From: an uncultured bacterium | GTDB taxonomy: Bacteria; Babelota; Babeliae; Babelales; RVW-14 | Length of the DNA stretch: 44,613 nucleotides | Direction: 5' to 3' | Assembly: GCA_903825355.1 (NCBI GenBank) | Contig: CAIKAH010000026.1 | Span: forward strand, 1-44,613 | Shown: one piece after another, positions 28,783 through 37,406 of the stretch | Layout of the letters: each line of letters starts with the position of its first letter | How positions within the stretch are numbered: position 1 is the first letter of the stretch | The notes under the pieces: generated by a model | Told to the model about the DNA's origin: nothing | What the model saw: the letters and a program-made list of their open reading frames with translations, nothing else | Database searches by the model: none | Position numbers and translations under genes: made by a program

Positions 28783-31149
28783 ATGACAAACCCTCATGTT
28801 CAAGATCTGGCGCACCTTATTGAAAACGGCTTAAACCAAAATCAACGCACTGCAGTACTACATGATCGCGAATCGTTACTTATTATTGCCGGCGCTGGCT
28901 CAGGAAAAACACGCGTTATTACTACCCGAATTGCCCACTTGATTGCAAATAATGGGGTCGAGCCAGGACAAATTGTAGCGCTCACCTTTACTAATAAGGC
29001 CGCTGGCGAGATGAAAGAACGATTAGTACATTTGCTCGGCGGCATACATCGATTACCCTTTATTGGTACTTTTCATTCCTACTGCCTTCAATTGCTCAAA
29101 AATTATCCGATGCTTACAGGAATGCCACAGTTCAGTATTTTAGACGCTGATGATCAACAAGACCTTATTAAAAAGATCATGAAACAATTTGCGTTAGCAA
29201 AGTTTATTACCGCTTCGCAAATTATGTTTTCTATTTCGCGGTATAAAAATCAAGTTGCCGCTGGGAATGTGGTCGCATTGGAAACGGGGATAATCCCGAT
29301 GTTCAAAGAAATTTACTTGCAATACGAAGCTGAAAAATCCTCTGCACGCTGCTTAGATTTTGATGATCTTATTTTACGTGTACTTGATGGGATGCATAAA
29401 AATCATGCTTTCCGATTGCAACTCCAAGAGCGAATACGGCATATTTTGGTTGATGAATACCAAGATACAAGCGATGTACAACACCAATTATTGCTTGCTA
29501 TGGCTACGCACAATAAAAAATTAGCAATTGACTCTATGTGCGCGGTAGGAGATGAAGATCAGTCAATTTACTCCTGGAGAGGTGCTACCGTAGCAAATAT
29601 GCTTAAATATAAGACTGATTTTGCGCCAGTAACTACTGTGAAGATTGAGCAAAATTATCGCTCTGTACAGCCAATTTTACAGGCAGCCAATGAGGTAATT
29701 ACCAATAACACCATGCGCAACCCTAAAGAGCTTTGGTCTACCCGCAATGCAAGTAATCGCATTTTAAAGCTTGAGTGTAGCTCTGGTGATCAAGAAGCGG
29801 AAGCCGTAGCAACCATGGTACAGGTAATTGCTGATAAAAAAGGCTCAAATGATATTGCTATTCTGTATCGCACGCACTACCAATCGCGTAGTATTGAAGA
29901 AGCGCTCATACACAAAGCCATTCCTTATAAAATGATCGGTGGAATCCGTTTTTATGAACGCAAAGAAATTAAAGATTTATTAGCCTACCTCAGACTTGTT
30001 GTTAACCCCTTCGATAAAATTAGTTTATTACGCATTATCAATGTTCCTGCTCGTGGCCTTGGGGATAAATTTGAAGAAGAGTTGTTAAAGCTATGGCAAG
30101 CACAGCCTTTTATGGATTTCAAGCAAATTCTTCATTTCATGATTACTGATGCTAACCATGGGCAAACACCAACAAAAACAAAGACTATCAAGGGTTTTTT
30201 AGAACTTTACAGTGCTATTAATGCCAACGATGCCCCAAGTACGATTCTTAAGCAGATTATGCATCATATTGATTATAATGCTTACTTAAATGCAGCCTAT
30301 GAACTGAAAGAAGCTCAAGGCAAACAAGAAAACGTCCAAGAATTTATGCTCGCTCTTGATATCTTTGAGCAAAAAAATGGCCATAAAACAGGCCTGCTCG
30401 AATCATTTTTACATGAAGTCTCACTGCTGCAAGAAGTTGGTGATAAAGACGACCAGACAGCGCCCGTTGTACTTATGATGACCTTGCACGCGGCAAAAGG
30501 GTTAGAATTCGATACTGTTATCATGGCAGGACTAGAAGAAGGGTTATTGCCTAGTCAACGTTCATTAAATACGAATGAAGAGTTAGAAGAAGAACGCCGT
30601 TTAATGTACGTGGGCATGACACGAGCAAAAGAACATCTAGTGCTTAGTAACGCGCATACACGCTATACTTTTGGACAACTCGTAAGCCAAGCACCATCAC
30701 GCTTCCTTGATGAACTACCAAAAAATTTAGTTCAATCCCTTGACCTAGAGCAGCTGCCGCGCTACCAAATACGTAGCATGCTTGAACAATGGATTAATGG
30801 GCTCCCTACCGTTACCGTAGGATTCGGCACTCCACGTGCGACAGGAGCAACAAGCAAAATTCCTTCTACTAGTTATTCCTCATCACCTTATGGAGCCCCT
30901 ACGCGGCCGACCTACCAGCCCTATAAAAAAGCCTCAACCTATTCGCCTTACAGCTCAACAAGCAATCCTGTAGCTGAAGCTACTAGCAAGGCAAAATGGT
31001 ACAAAAAGCAGACGGTATATCATCAAAAATTTGGCCCTGGCATTGTAACTGATGTTGAAAAAGCGCCAGATAACGATTTTTATGTAACCGCTTTATTTAA
31101 AGAAGGACAAAAGAAAATTTTAGGTAAATTCTTAGATACCTCGCAATGA
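28783..31149 (+). CDS. UvrD/PcrA/Rep-family superfamily 1 DNA helicase
   Basis: LNQNQRTAV, IIAGAGSGKTRVITTRIAHLI, ALTFTNKAAGEMKERL, VDEYQDTSDVQ, VGDEDQSIYSWRGA, QNYRS, MTLHAAKGLEFDTVIMAGLEEGLLP, RRLMYVGMTRAKEHL. Confidence 0.97.
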   Translation: MTNPHVQDLAHLIENGLNQNQRTAVLHDRESLLIIAGAGSGKTRVITTRIAHLIANNGVEPGQIVALTFTNKAAGEMKERLVHLLGGIHRLPFIGTFHSYCLQLLKNYPMLTGMPQFSILDADDQQDLIKKIMKQFALAKFITASQIMFSISRYKNQVAAGNVVALETGIIPMFKEIYLQYEAEKSSARCLDFDDLILRVLDGMHKNHAFRLQLQERIRHILVDEYQDTSDVQHQLLLAMATHNKKLAIDSMCAVGDEDQSIYSWRGATVANMLKYKTDFAPVTTVKIEQNYRSVQPILQAANEVITNNTMRNPKELWSTRNASNRILKLECSSGDQEAEAVATMVQVIADKKGSNDIAILYRTHYQSRSIEEALIHKAIPYKMIGGIRFYERKEIKDLLAYLRLVVNPFDKISLLRIINVPARGLGDKFEEELLKLWQAQPFMDFKQILHFMITDANHGQTPTKTKTIKGFLELYSAINANDAPSTILKQIMHHIDYNAYLNAAYELKEAQGKQENVQEFMLALDIFEQKNGHKTGLLESFLHEVSLLQEVGDKDDQTAPVVLMMTLHAAKGLEFDTVIMAGLEEGLLPSQRSLNTNEELEEERRLMYVGMTRAKEHLVLSNAHTRYTFGQLVSQAPSRFLDELPKNLVQSLDLEQLPRYQIRSMLEQWINGLPTVTVGFGTPRATGATSKIPSTSYSSSPYGAPTRPTYQPYKKASTYSPYSSTSNPVAEATSKAKWYKKQTVYHQKFGPGIVTDVEKAPDNDFYVTALFKEGQKKILGKFLDTSQ

Positions 31150-32000
31150 CGTTACTCGAATTTATAAATACTATCATACTTGCTGTACTTACTTATGCTA
31201 CAGCACCGCAAGATATTCAGCGAAATCTTCGTGAACAAGTTCAGCCTGAAATGCTTGTTCGCATCGCCGCTATTGAATATTCTAGTTGGATGATTGCAAC
31301 TGCGGCTCATGAATATGGTCATGCTGCGCTTGCCGAACAAATAACGGGCCAGCAAAGCATTATTCACCTGGGAGTCAAAGAACCAAATACAAAAAATAAG
31401 CCTTGGATAAGCTGCGGCAAATTTAAACTGGATGGCTTTGACCCTAAGCATGGAGCTACCGAATACTCTTTGGTCAATCAAACAGTATTAAAACAACATA
31501 TGCGCGACTATGTAATTAACGCTGTGCAAGAAGGAAAAGCTCGCCCAGAAGAGATAAAAAATATCCTGACTGATGAAGTTATTGCCACGCTGAGTAATCA
31601 AGCAACGCTCTCTAAAAATGATCATCATAAAATTTTATTAGTTGGTGGGTTATGTGGCTTTTTAGCCAGCGTTGCTATGGGTTTGATAGCCACAGGAGGT
31701 ATGCAGCCCGACTATCTCATGATTCATGAGTTATTTAACTCCTTATTACCACTATCTCCTGGTAGCGACTCCTATATAATCTGGCAAGACCGGTTTCACT
31801 TAACCGAGAAACAACTCAGCAGCATTTTATACGTCACGACGCTTTTAGATATGAGCGCATGCGTTTTATGCACCATTATCGATAAGCGAAATGCGCCGAA
31901 CGCGCCATTGCATACGCGCGCCATGCTGGGACTTATCAATTACTATCTAAGCGGCTACGCGCGATTTTATGCGGGCAGCAGCGTTACGCCATCTCTATAA
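31146..32000 (+). CDS. Putative membrane zinc metalloprotease (HEYGH), M50-like
   Basis: ATAAHEYGHAALAEQITG HExxH motif, hydrophobic helices, ATGA overlap with the helicase stop. Confidence 0.5.
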   Translation: MTLLEFINTIILAVLTYATAPQDIQRNLREQVQPEMLVRIAAIEYSSWMIATAAHEYGHAALAEQITGQQSIIHLGVKEPNTKNKPWISCGKFKLDGFDPKHGATEYSLVNQTVLKQHMRDYVINAVQEGKARPEEIKNILTDEVIATLSNQATLSKNDHHKILLVGGLCGFLASVAMGLIATGGMQPDYLMIHELFNSLLPLSPGSDSYIIWQDRFHLTEKQLSSILYVTTLLDMSACVLCTIIDKRNAPNAPLHTRAMLGLINYYLSGYARFYAGSSVTPSL

Positions 32001-32631
32001 TTTGCTTCGGGACCAGTAAGTTATCTCGCTCAGGATTAGCAGCTCTTAGCGCATAGCGCCGTGCTAACTCATTCCCAAAAACTTTTTGTAGTGACTGATA
32101 GCCTCTTTTTGTAGCACCACAGCAACAAACTCGCTCAATACAACAGCAGGGCATGCTTTCACATAGCACATTACAGCAGACACATCCAATACACCATATT
32201 CCCCTATTGCAAGCAGCTAGGCAATGATCATTAGCCCTAGTTGCACAACATTCAATACAGGGTAAATTACTATTAACCTCTTCATAACACAGCGCTTTAA
32301 CGTAACAGCCAATACAACACATGCATGGGCAAACACCAATACCGGCAACAATTGCTGCTAAACAAGAGAAAGGAGAGCAAGCACAAGAGAGATAAGAACA
32401 CCATTCACACTTTTCAGCAGCTTCTTGCTTGTTTGGTATCTCAGAGATTAACGACAACTGCTCATGCTCTGATTTATTATGCTCAGTAGCTTTTTCCTCT
32501 AATTCATCACTACTGATAGCAATTTCAGTAAAATCATTAGCTTCATTTTCTGGTAATAACCCTTGTTGCTCGGTGCCATGCAAAGATACAAAGACGCATA
32601 GACTGGCAATCAACCACATTTTTTTATTCAT
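31984..32631 (-). CDS. Secreted Cys-rich hypothetical protein
   Basis: Signal peptide MNKKMWLIASLCVFVSLHG; numerous CC/CxxC motifs. Confidence 0.65.
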   Translation of the reverse strand: MNKKMWLIASLCVFVSLHGTEQQGLLPENEANDFTEIAISSDELEEKATEHNKSEHEQLSLISEIPNKQEAAEKCEWCSYLSCACSPFSCLAAIVAGIGVCPCMCCIGCYVKALCYEEVNSNLPCIECCATRANDHCLAACNRGIWCIGCVCCNVLCESMPCCCIERVCCCGATKRGYQSLQKVFGNELARRYALRAANPERDNLLVPKQIIEMA

Positions 32632-32744
32632 CGCCCATCTCCTTTTTTAACCAACGCAGTAACAAAAAAAGGTTAGTAGAATACATTTAAAGCTGTCTAC
32701 AATAAAATTTTTACCCCCTACAACAAGACATAGGTTCATAAAAA

Positions 32745-32773
32745 AGCCCTATTGCCTTTTTGGCAATAGGGCT
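32745..32773 (-). terminator. Rho-independent terminator
   Basis: agccctattgcc-ttttt-ggcaatagggct with flanking A/T tracts. Confidence 0.85.
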
Positions 32774-32850
32774 AAAAAAAATTTATTTGTTCAAAGAGGC
32801 AACTTTTTATTAATACCTTACATATCTGTTTATTTCAGAAGATTCCTATA

Positions 32851-33345
32851 TTATCCCTGCGCAGGAACAACCGAATGATGATCTTTAGGCAGACCTGTCA
32901 TTGATGCGCTTACTTCTGCAATCGCCTTTTTAAATCCTCTTCTAAGGCAGCGAAAACCACAAGCGGCTTCACAGAGCATACAGCCGAGTACTGGAACCCC
33001 ACACACTGCTGTTGCAATTGCAGTGCCACCAACTATTGCACTACGACAAGGGCAATTAGTATATTTTGCAAGCCCTTCACCAAGCCCTAATTCTTCTCCA
33101 TCTTTTGTCTCACTGCCGGCCATGCCAAGCATTGTCATAATACACGGACAACATAAAGTCTCACAAAATGCCGTACATGCCATGCTCAGCGGACAGCATA
33201 CAACAGCCGAACAATAACCGCAGCAGCTTGCACTTTCCATCTGCTCTTGAGTAGGCGCTGTAGAAGAAATTTGAGAAGAAGCAATTCCAGCGTCAAATGA
33301 AACAAACAGACACAAACCCATTACCAAAAATAATTTTGCCAGCAT
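32851..33345 (-). CDS. Secreted Cys-rich hypothetical protein, related to 31984-32631
   Basis: Signal peptide MLAKLFLVMGLCLFVSF; CCGYCSAVVCCPLSMACTAFCETLCCPC; ending CGFRCLRRGFKKAI resembles CCCGATKRGYQSLQK. Confidence 0.65.
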   Translation of the reverse strand: MLAKLFLVMGLCLFVSFDAGIASSQISSTAPTQEQMESASCCGYCSAVVCCPLSMACTAFCETLCCPCIMTMLGMAGSETKDGEELGLGEGLAKYTNCPCRSAIVGGTAIATAVCGVPVLGCMLCEAACGFRCLRRGFKKAIAEVSASMTGLPKDHHSVVPAQG

Positions 33346-33388
33346 CCCCAATCTCCTTTTCAATGTGATTAAATAAATACAAATATAA

Positions 33389-33718
33389 CTACTCACCAAC
33401 TAAACGAAATCGTTGCAAAACCACCCCATTCAATACAACTGTTTCAGTAAACATCGAAATTGGCCTTGCCCATATGTTGCCATCATAGAGCGCTTTGTAA
33501 ATCACTAATGTTTCACTACTCTCTGTATGACGGGCTAAATCAATAAACTGATAACGTTTGCCACTGTAGTGCTCATAAATACCACCAATTTTTAAATTGA
33601 GCGCGGCTGCATCTAATGGCTTAAGCTGCTCGTGATGTTGTATCTGTACTTCTTTAACCTTTTCTGCGGCTACTATTGAACTCATAAGTAATACCCCAAA
33701 AAATATAGTATTTTTCAT
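33389..33718 (-). CDS. DUF1653-like domain protein with N-terminal signal peptide
   Basis: GGIYEHYSGKRYQFIDLARHTESSETLVIYKALYDGNIWARPISMFTETVVLNGVVLQRFRLV; MKNTIFFGVLLMSSIVAAE signal. Confidence 0.75.
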   Translation of the reverse strand: MKNTIFFGVLLMSSIVAAEKVKEVQIQHHEQLKPLDAAALNLKIGGIYEHYSGKRYQFIDLARHTESSETLVIYKALYDGNIWARPISMFTETVVLNGVVLQRFRLVGE

Positions 33719-33864
33719 CTACTCTACTTTCGCCTTTTTATTCAGCTTGACATCTCCACAAGTGATTCTATGAAATAAAAATCCGAGTGTCTACAACGGC
33801 ATTTTTTTGCTAGGATAAGAAAATAGCAAGTTGTAGCCACAATTATAGTTATTAAAGGAACCAC

Positions 33865-34596
33865 ATGTTATTATCACTTTATTTCAAAAGTTTATTAATT
33901 GGCGCATCCATAGCAGCGCCGCTTGGCCCTATTTGTCTACTATGCATTACTATTACATTGCGTCATGGCTTAGGCTCAGGATGCTTAGCAACGCTGGGGT
34001 CAGCATCTGCCGATATGGTTTATGCCCTTATTGCAGGACTAGGACTCACGTGCATTAGTTCGTGGTTATTTGCATATCAAACGTGGTTGGCATATGCAGG
34101 GAGTGCTTATCTGCTCTATATGGGTATTGTGATTCTTTTGCAACCATCAAAGCACCATACAATAGAACACAAGCCTGCACCAGCACATAATATTTTTATT
34201 AAACTTTTTGGCCTAACACTTACCAACCCTATGAGCATTATGGCTTTTTTAAGTGCATTTACCACCCTTGGAAGTATGGGAGCAACTAATTCCGGATGGC
34301 ATACTGCTGCTATGGTTGCAGGTGTTTCAAGCGGCTCACTGCTGTGGGGACTAGGGTTATGTATCGCAACCAATAAGCTAAAAAACTATGTTCTACGTTA
34401 CATGCCCATTATTGACAAAATTTCGGCGATTATAATTATACTGTTTGCGCTGAAAATCATTACATCTGTACAAAAAACCCCCGTTCGTAGCAATACAAAC
34501 GGGGGCAACGACTGTTATCGTTTTCATAGAAAGAATGTTAGCACATCACCGTACTTAAAGGAGCCACACGTAAGGCAAACGGCATTGAGTGATTAA
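33865..34596 (+). CDS. LysE/RhtB-family amino-acid exporter
   Basis: GASIAAPLGPICLLCITITLRHGLGSGCLATLGSASADMVYALIA; LTNPMSIMAFLSAF. Confidence 0.85.
   Translation: MLLSLYFKSLLIGASIAAPLGPICLLCITITLRHGLGSGCLATLGSASADMVYALIAGLGLTCISSWLFAYQTWLAYAGSAYLLYMGIVILLQPSKHHTIEHKPAPAHNIFIKLFGLTLTNPMSIMAFLSAFTTLGSMGATNSGWHTAAMVAGVSSGSLLWGLGLCIATNKLKNYVLRYMPIIDKISAIIIILFALKIITSVQKTPVRSNTNGGNDCYRFHRKNVSTSPYLKEPHVRQTALSD
34478..34505 (-). terminator. Minus-strand rho-independent terminator inside the 3' end of the LysE-like ORF
   Basis: On minus strand: CCCCCGTTTGTATTGCTACGAACGGGGGTTTTTTG. Confidence 0.75.
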
Positions 34597-35239
34597 ATTC
34601 GGTAATAATATCATTTATTTTTCCCATAATATCTTTTTCAGTCTGCGAATCCCCGCCAATTAACGAAAACCCTAACCGCAAAGCCAGCGGGTGACCTTGA
34701 AAATTTAATCTGCCACCAGGTTGTAACATAAGTGTTAACGCACTGTCCTTACTTACTAAAATATCCTTACCCATTTCTAGCTTATTAGGCAAGCGGACAC
34801 CACGTCCAGGCAAGATAAAATAGCCTTCTTTGGTATTAACGAGTTCATAATGATGCCCTTGTATTGTGGGATTTATTTTAGCATATGGCCCTTTCCAGCG
34901 CCGTGGATGAGCTAGATTAAGCACCCCAATAGTCGAGCCAGTAAATTTTTCAACCGTAAGAAAATCGATTATCCCACCTTCTGGTCTAATGCTCATAATA
35001 TTGCAGGCTTTATCAATTTGCGCTAGGGCTTTTTCAATAATGGCCAAATCATTACGAATTGCAGCGGTAACAACAGAACTGCGGGAATTAAATACTTTAA
35101 AGAAAAAAAGTAACATTAACATTAACAGCAAAGAAGAGCTAAAAAGTACAAAATACTTCTGAAGTCTTCGCCACACAGGCAATACTGCATGGTCAACGCG
35201 TTCATCAAACTCATGGAAAACTTTATCAAATTTCTTCAT
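34538..35239 (-). CDS. Single-pass membrane hypothetical protein, possible pseudopilin-like segment
   Basis: One TM helix (FVLFSSSLLLMLMLLFFFKVF); WKGPY...GHHYELVNTKEGYFILPGRGV weakly resembles GspG-type pseudopilins. Confidence 0.55.
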   Translation of the reverse strand: MKKFDKVFHEFDERVDHAVLPVWRRLQKYFVLFSSSLLLMLMLLFFFKVFNSRSSVVTAAIRNDLAIIEKALAQIDKACNIMSIRPEGGIIDFLTVEKFTGSTIGVLNLAHPRRWKGPYAKINPTIQGHHYELVNTKEGYFILPGRGVRLPNKLEMGKDILVSKDSALTLMLQPGGRLNFQGHPLALRLGFSLIGGDSQTEKDIMGKINDIITEFNHSMPFALRVAPLSTVMC

Positions 35240-35541
35240 CCTACCCCCTTCAACCCTCAGCATCATAAACCTCTGAGCCCTCTTCCCTCAGATTTTATCA
35301 TAGCTAGAAACGACCACTAAAAAGAAGTTTTTTGATTAATTGATTATATTCTGTATAAAACCTAGTACCAATCTACTTAAGATAAAATGTATTAAATACA
35401 ATCTACTTCTTCTAAGCATTTTCTAAATACTACTTCCAGCATTAAAAATTGTCTGGTAGAATGCTCGAAAATAACAAAGTGAGGATACGTAGTACTTAGC
35501 ACCAATTTGTTTTTAACACACATTACATTTAAATTCTATTT

Positions 35542-36324
35542 ATGAAAAAACCGTTTCCGTTTTACATTCTGTGGTTTATTTTATCAGTTTTTGTTAAGCA
35601 AATAGACGCTGCCACTTGCAAGCCAATCACCGATAGCGAAGAAATCTTGTCTGAAGAAAAAATAGCCGCCGATGAAATAGCAGCAGCTCTTTCATCCTTA
35701 TTAAAATTGCCTGTTTCACTGACAGAAGAGGTAAAACATAGTTTCTCACAGGTCTTATTTAAGCATCGAAGATTAGTCAGCTCTAATAGAGAATTGCGAG
35801 AACTGCTTCGGAGCAACCCTAATAAATATGTGGAAATTGTATTAGAGCAATGTGAGAGACTTGTTGTTTGGGAAAGAGCTCCAGACAATAACCAATATAA
35901 ACGTTCCTCTATAGAACAAATATTAAGTAGTAATATGGATCCTACAGAGAAAACCGATGCTGTGGCTAAGCTGCATTTAAAGTCACAAATAATCAAAAAT
36001 AATATAGAACAAGCTATTGCAGAACATATACAAACCGCTATGGATCTTTATGCTGAATATACTCCTGTTATTCCACGAAGAATAACTCCTATTGGAACAG
36101 CAAGCCCTCCGTTTGGGAGTGGAAAAACACCTACTCAGGTTAGCCATCTCTGCCTAGAAGCAGACCCCTTTACTGAAGACTGTGATTATTCTACAATAGA
36201 AGATGATGACAGGAGATCAACCCCTAACCTACGACCTCTATCAAGAGAAACCTCCCCAGTACGTTTCGGTAGCGGTAGTTTTAGCAAGTATGTTAGAGTC
36301 ACCCCTACTGCGACTAATGAATAG
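35542..36324 (+). CDS. Secreted hypothetical protein
   Basis: Signal peptide MKKPFPFYILWFILSVFVKQIDA; low-complexity Ser/Pro-rich C-terminus. Confidence 0.6.
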   Translation: MKKPFPFYILWFILSVFVKQIDAATCKPITDSEEILSEEKIAADEIAAALSSLLKLPVSLTEEVKHSFSQVLFKHRRLVSSNRELRELLRSNPNKYVEIVLEQCERLVVWERAPDNNQYKRSSIEQILSSNMDPTEKTDAVAKLHLKSQIIKNNIEQAIAEHIQTAMDLYAEYTPVIPRRITPIGTASPPFGSGKTPTQVSHLCLEADPFTEDCDYSTIEDDDRRSTPNLRPLSRETSPVRFGSGSFSKYVRVTPTATNE

Positions 36325-36325
36325 C

Positions 36326-37390
36326 TTAAGGTAAAGAACAATGTTGCGGTGGCATAACAAGATCTATCTGTTCTCCTAATAATCCTTGTTGCTGTGCATA
36401 GATATACCGTGCTTCTTTCATTGCATCAATCTTATCACTATGCACAATTACAAGCATATCTCCCGCTTGTACTACACATAAATTGTCTACCCCAACACAA
36501 AGAACTGTCTGATTGGAAACCGCTACTAGGTTATTTTCTGCATCGACTTGCAGAACATTCTTAGCATTGCCGCTCATGTCCTTTTTAATGTGCAAAAATG
36601 TGCGCATGTCTCCTACATCACTCCAATTAAACCTTACTGGTAATACCAGTAACTCGCTGGTTTTTTCTAAGACAGCATAATCAAATGAAATTGAAGGTAA
36701 CGCATCGTAATCAAAAAGCCCCTGCAGATAGCCCTGCATCTCATCATACAATAGCGAAGCATATACATTAAATTGCTCCATAAAGATTTGTATGCTTCCT
36801 ATAACTATTCCACTATTCCAGAGCATGTCATTACGCTCTAGGTATTTTTTTGCAATTTCCAACCTTGGCTTTTCATGAAAATGTGTCACTAGAGAAAATT
36901 CTGCATCTTCCTCAGTGTAATACTGAATATATCCATAGCCAGTAACAGGAGCGGTCGGGGTAATTCCCAGTAAAACTAACCGATGATAGCGTTTTGCAGC
37001 ACGTGCAGCCTTGCTAACATCCTGAACAAATAATTGATTGTCTTCAATAAAATGATCTGCTGGCATAGCAACCACGATTGCTTCCTGGTCATAAGCCAAA
37101 ATACGATGACACGCATATAAAATTGCTGGCGCAGTATTTTTCTGTTCAGGCTCCACCACCACTTGCCCCCGCTTACCCACTGCCGCACGGATTATTGTTT
37201 CTTGCTTTGCACAGGTTACAACAATAATATTACTTGCCTGTGTCAAGTTAGCAGCACGTTCAAGTGACAAATCTAACAATGTTTTTTCACCAACTAACGG
37301 CAATAGTTGCTTAGGATGCTGTGGCGTCGACAAGGGCCACAATCGTTCACCATTCCCCCCTGCTAAGATTAAAACATAGATTTGGTTCAT
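36326..37390 (-). CDS. manC: Mannose-1-phosphate guanylyltransferase
   Basis: VLILAGGNGERLWPLSTPQHPKQLLPL, AMPADHFI, GYGYIQY, FHEKP, WNSGIV, FNWSDVGDM. Confidence 0.92.
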   Translation of the reverse strand: MNQIYVLILAGGNGERLWPLSTPQHPKQLLPLVGEKTLLDLSLERAANLTQASNIIVVTCAKQETIIRAAVGKRGQVVVEPEQKNTAPAILYACHRILAYDQEAIVVAMPADHFIEDNQLFVQDVSKAARAAKRYHRLVLLGITPTAPVTGYGYIQYYTEEDAEFSLVTHFHEKPRLEIAKKYLERNDMLWNSGIVIGSIQIFMEQFNVYASLLYDEMQGYLQGLFDYDALPSISFDYAVLEKTSELLVLPVRFNWSDVGDMRTFLHIKKDMSGNAKNVLQVDAENNLVAVSNQTVLCVGVDNLCVVQAGDMLVIVHSDKIDAMKEARYIYAQQQGLLGEQIDLVMPPQHCSLP

Positions 37391-37406
37391 AGCTTCTCTC
37401 TTTTTT

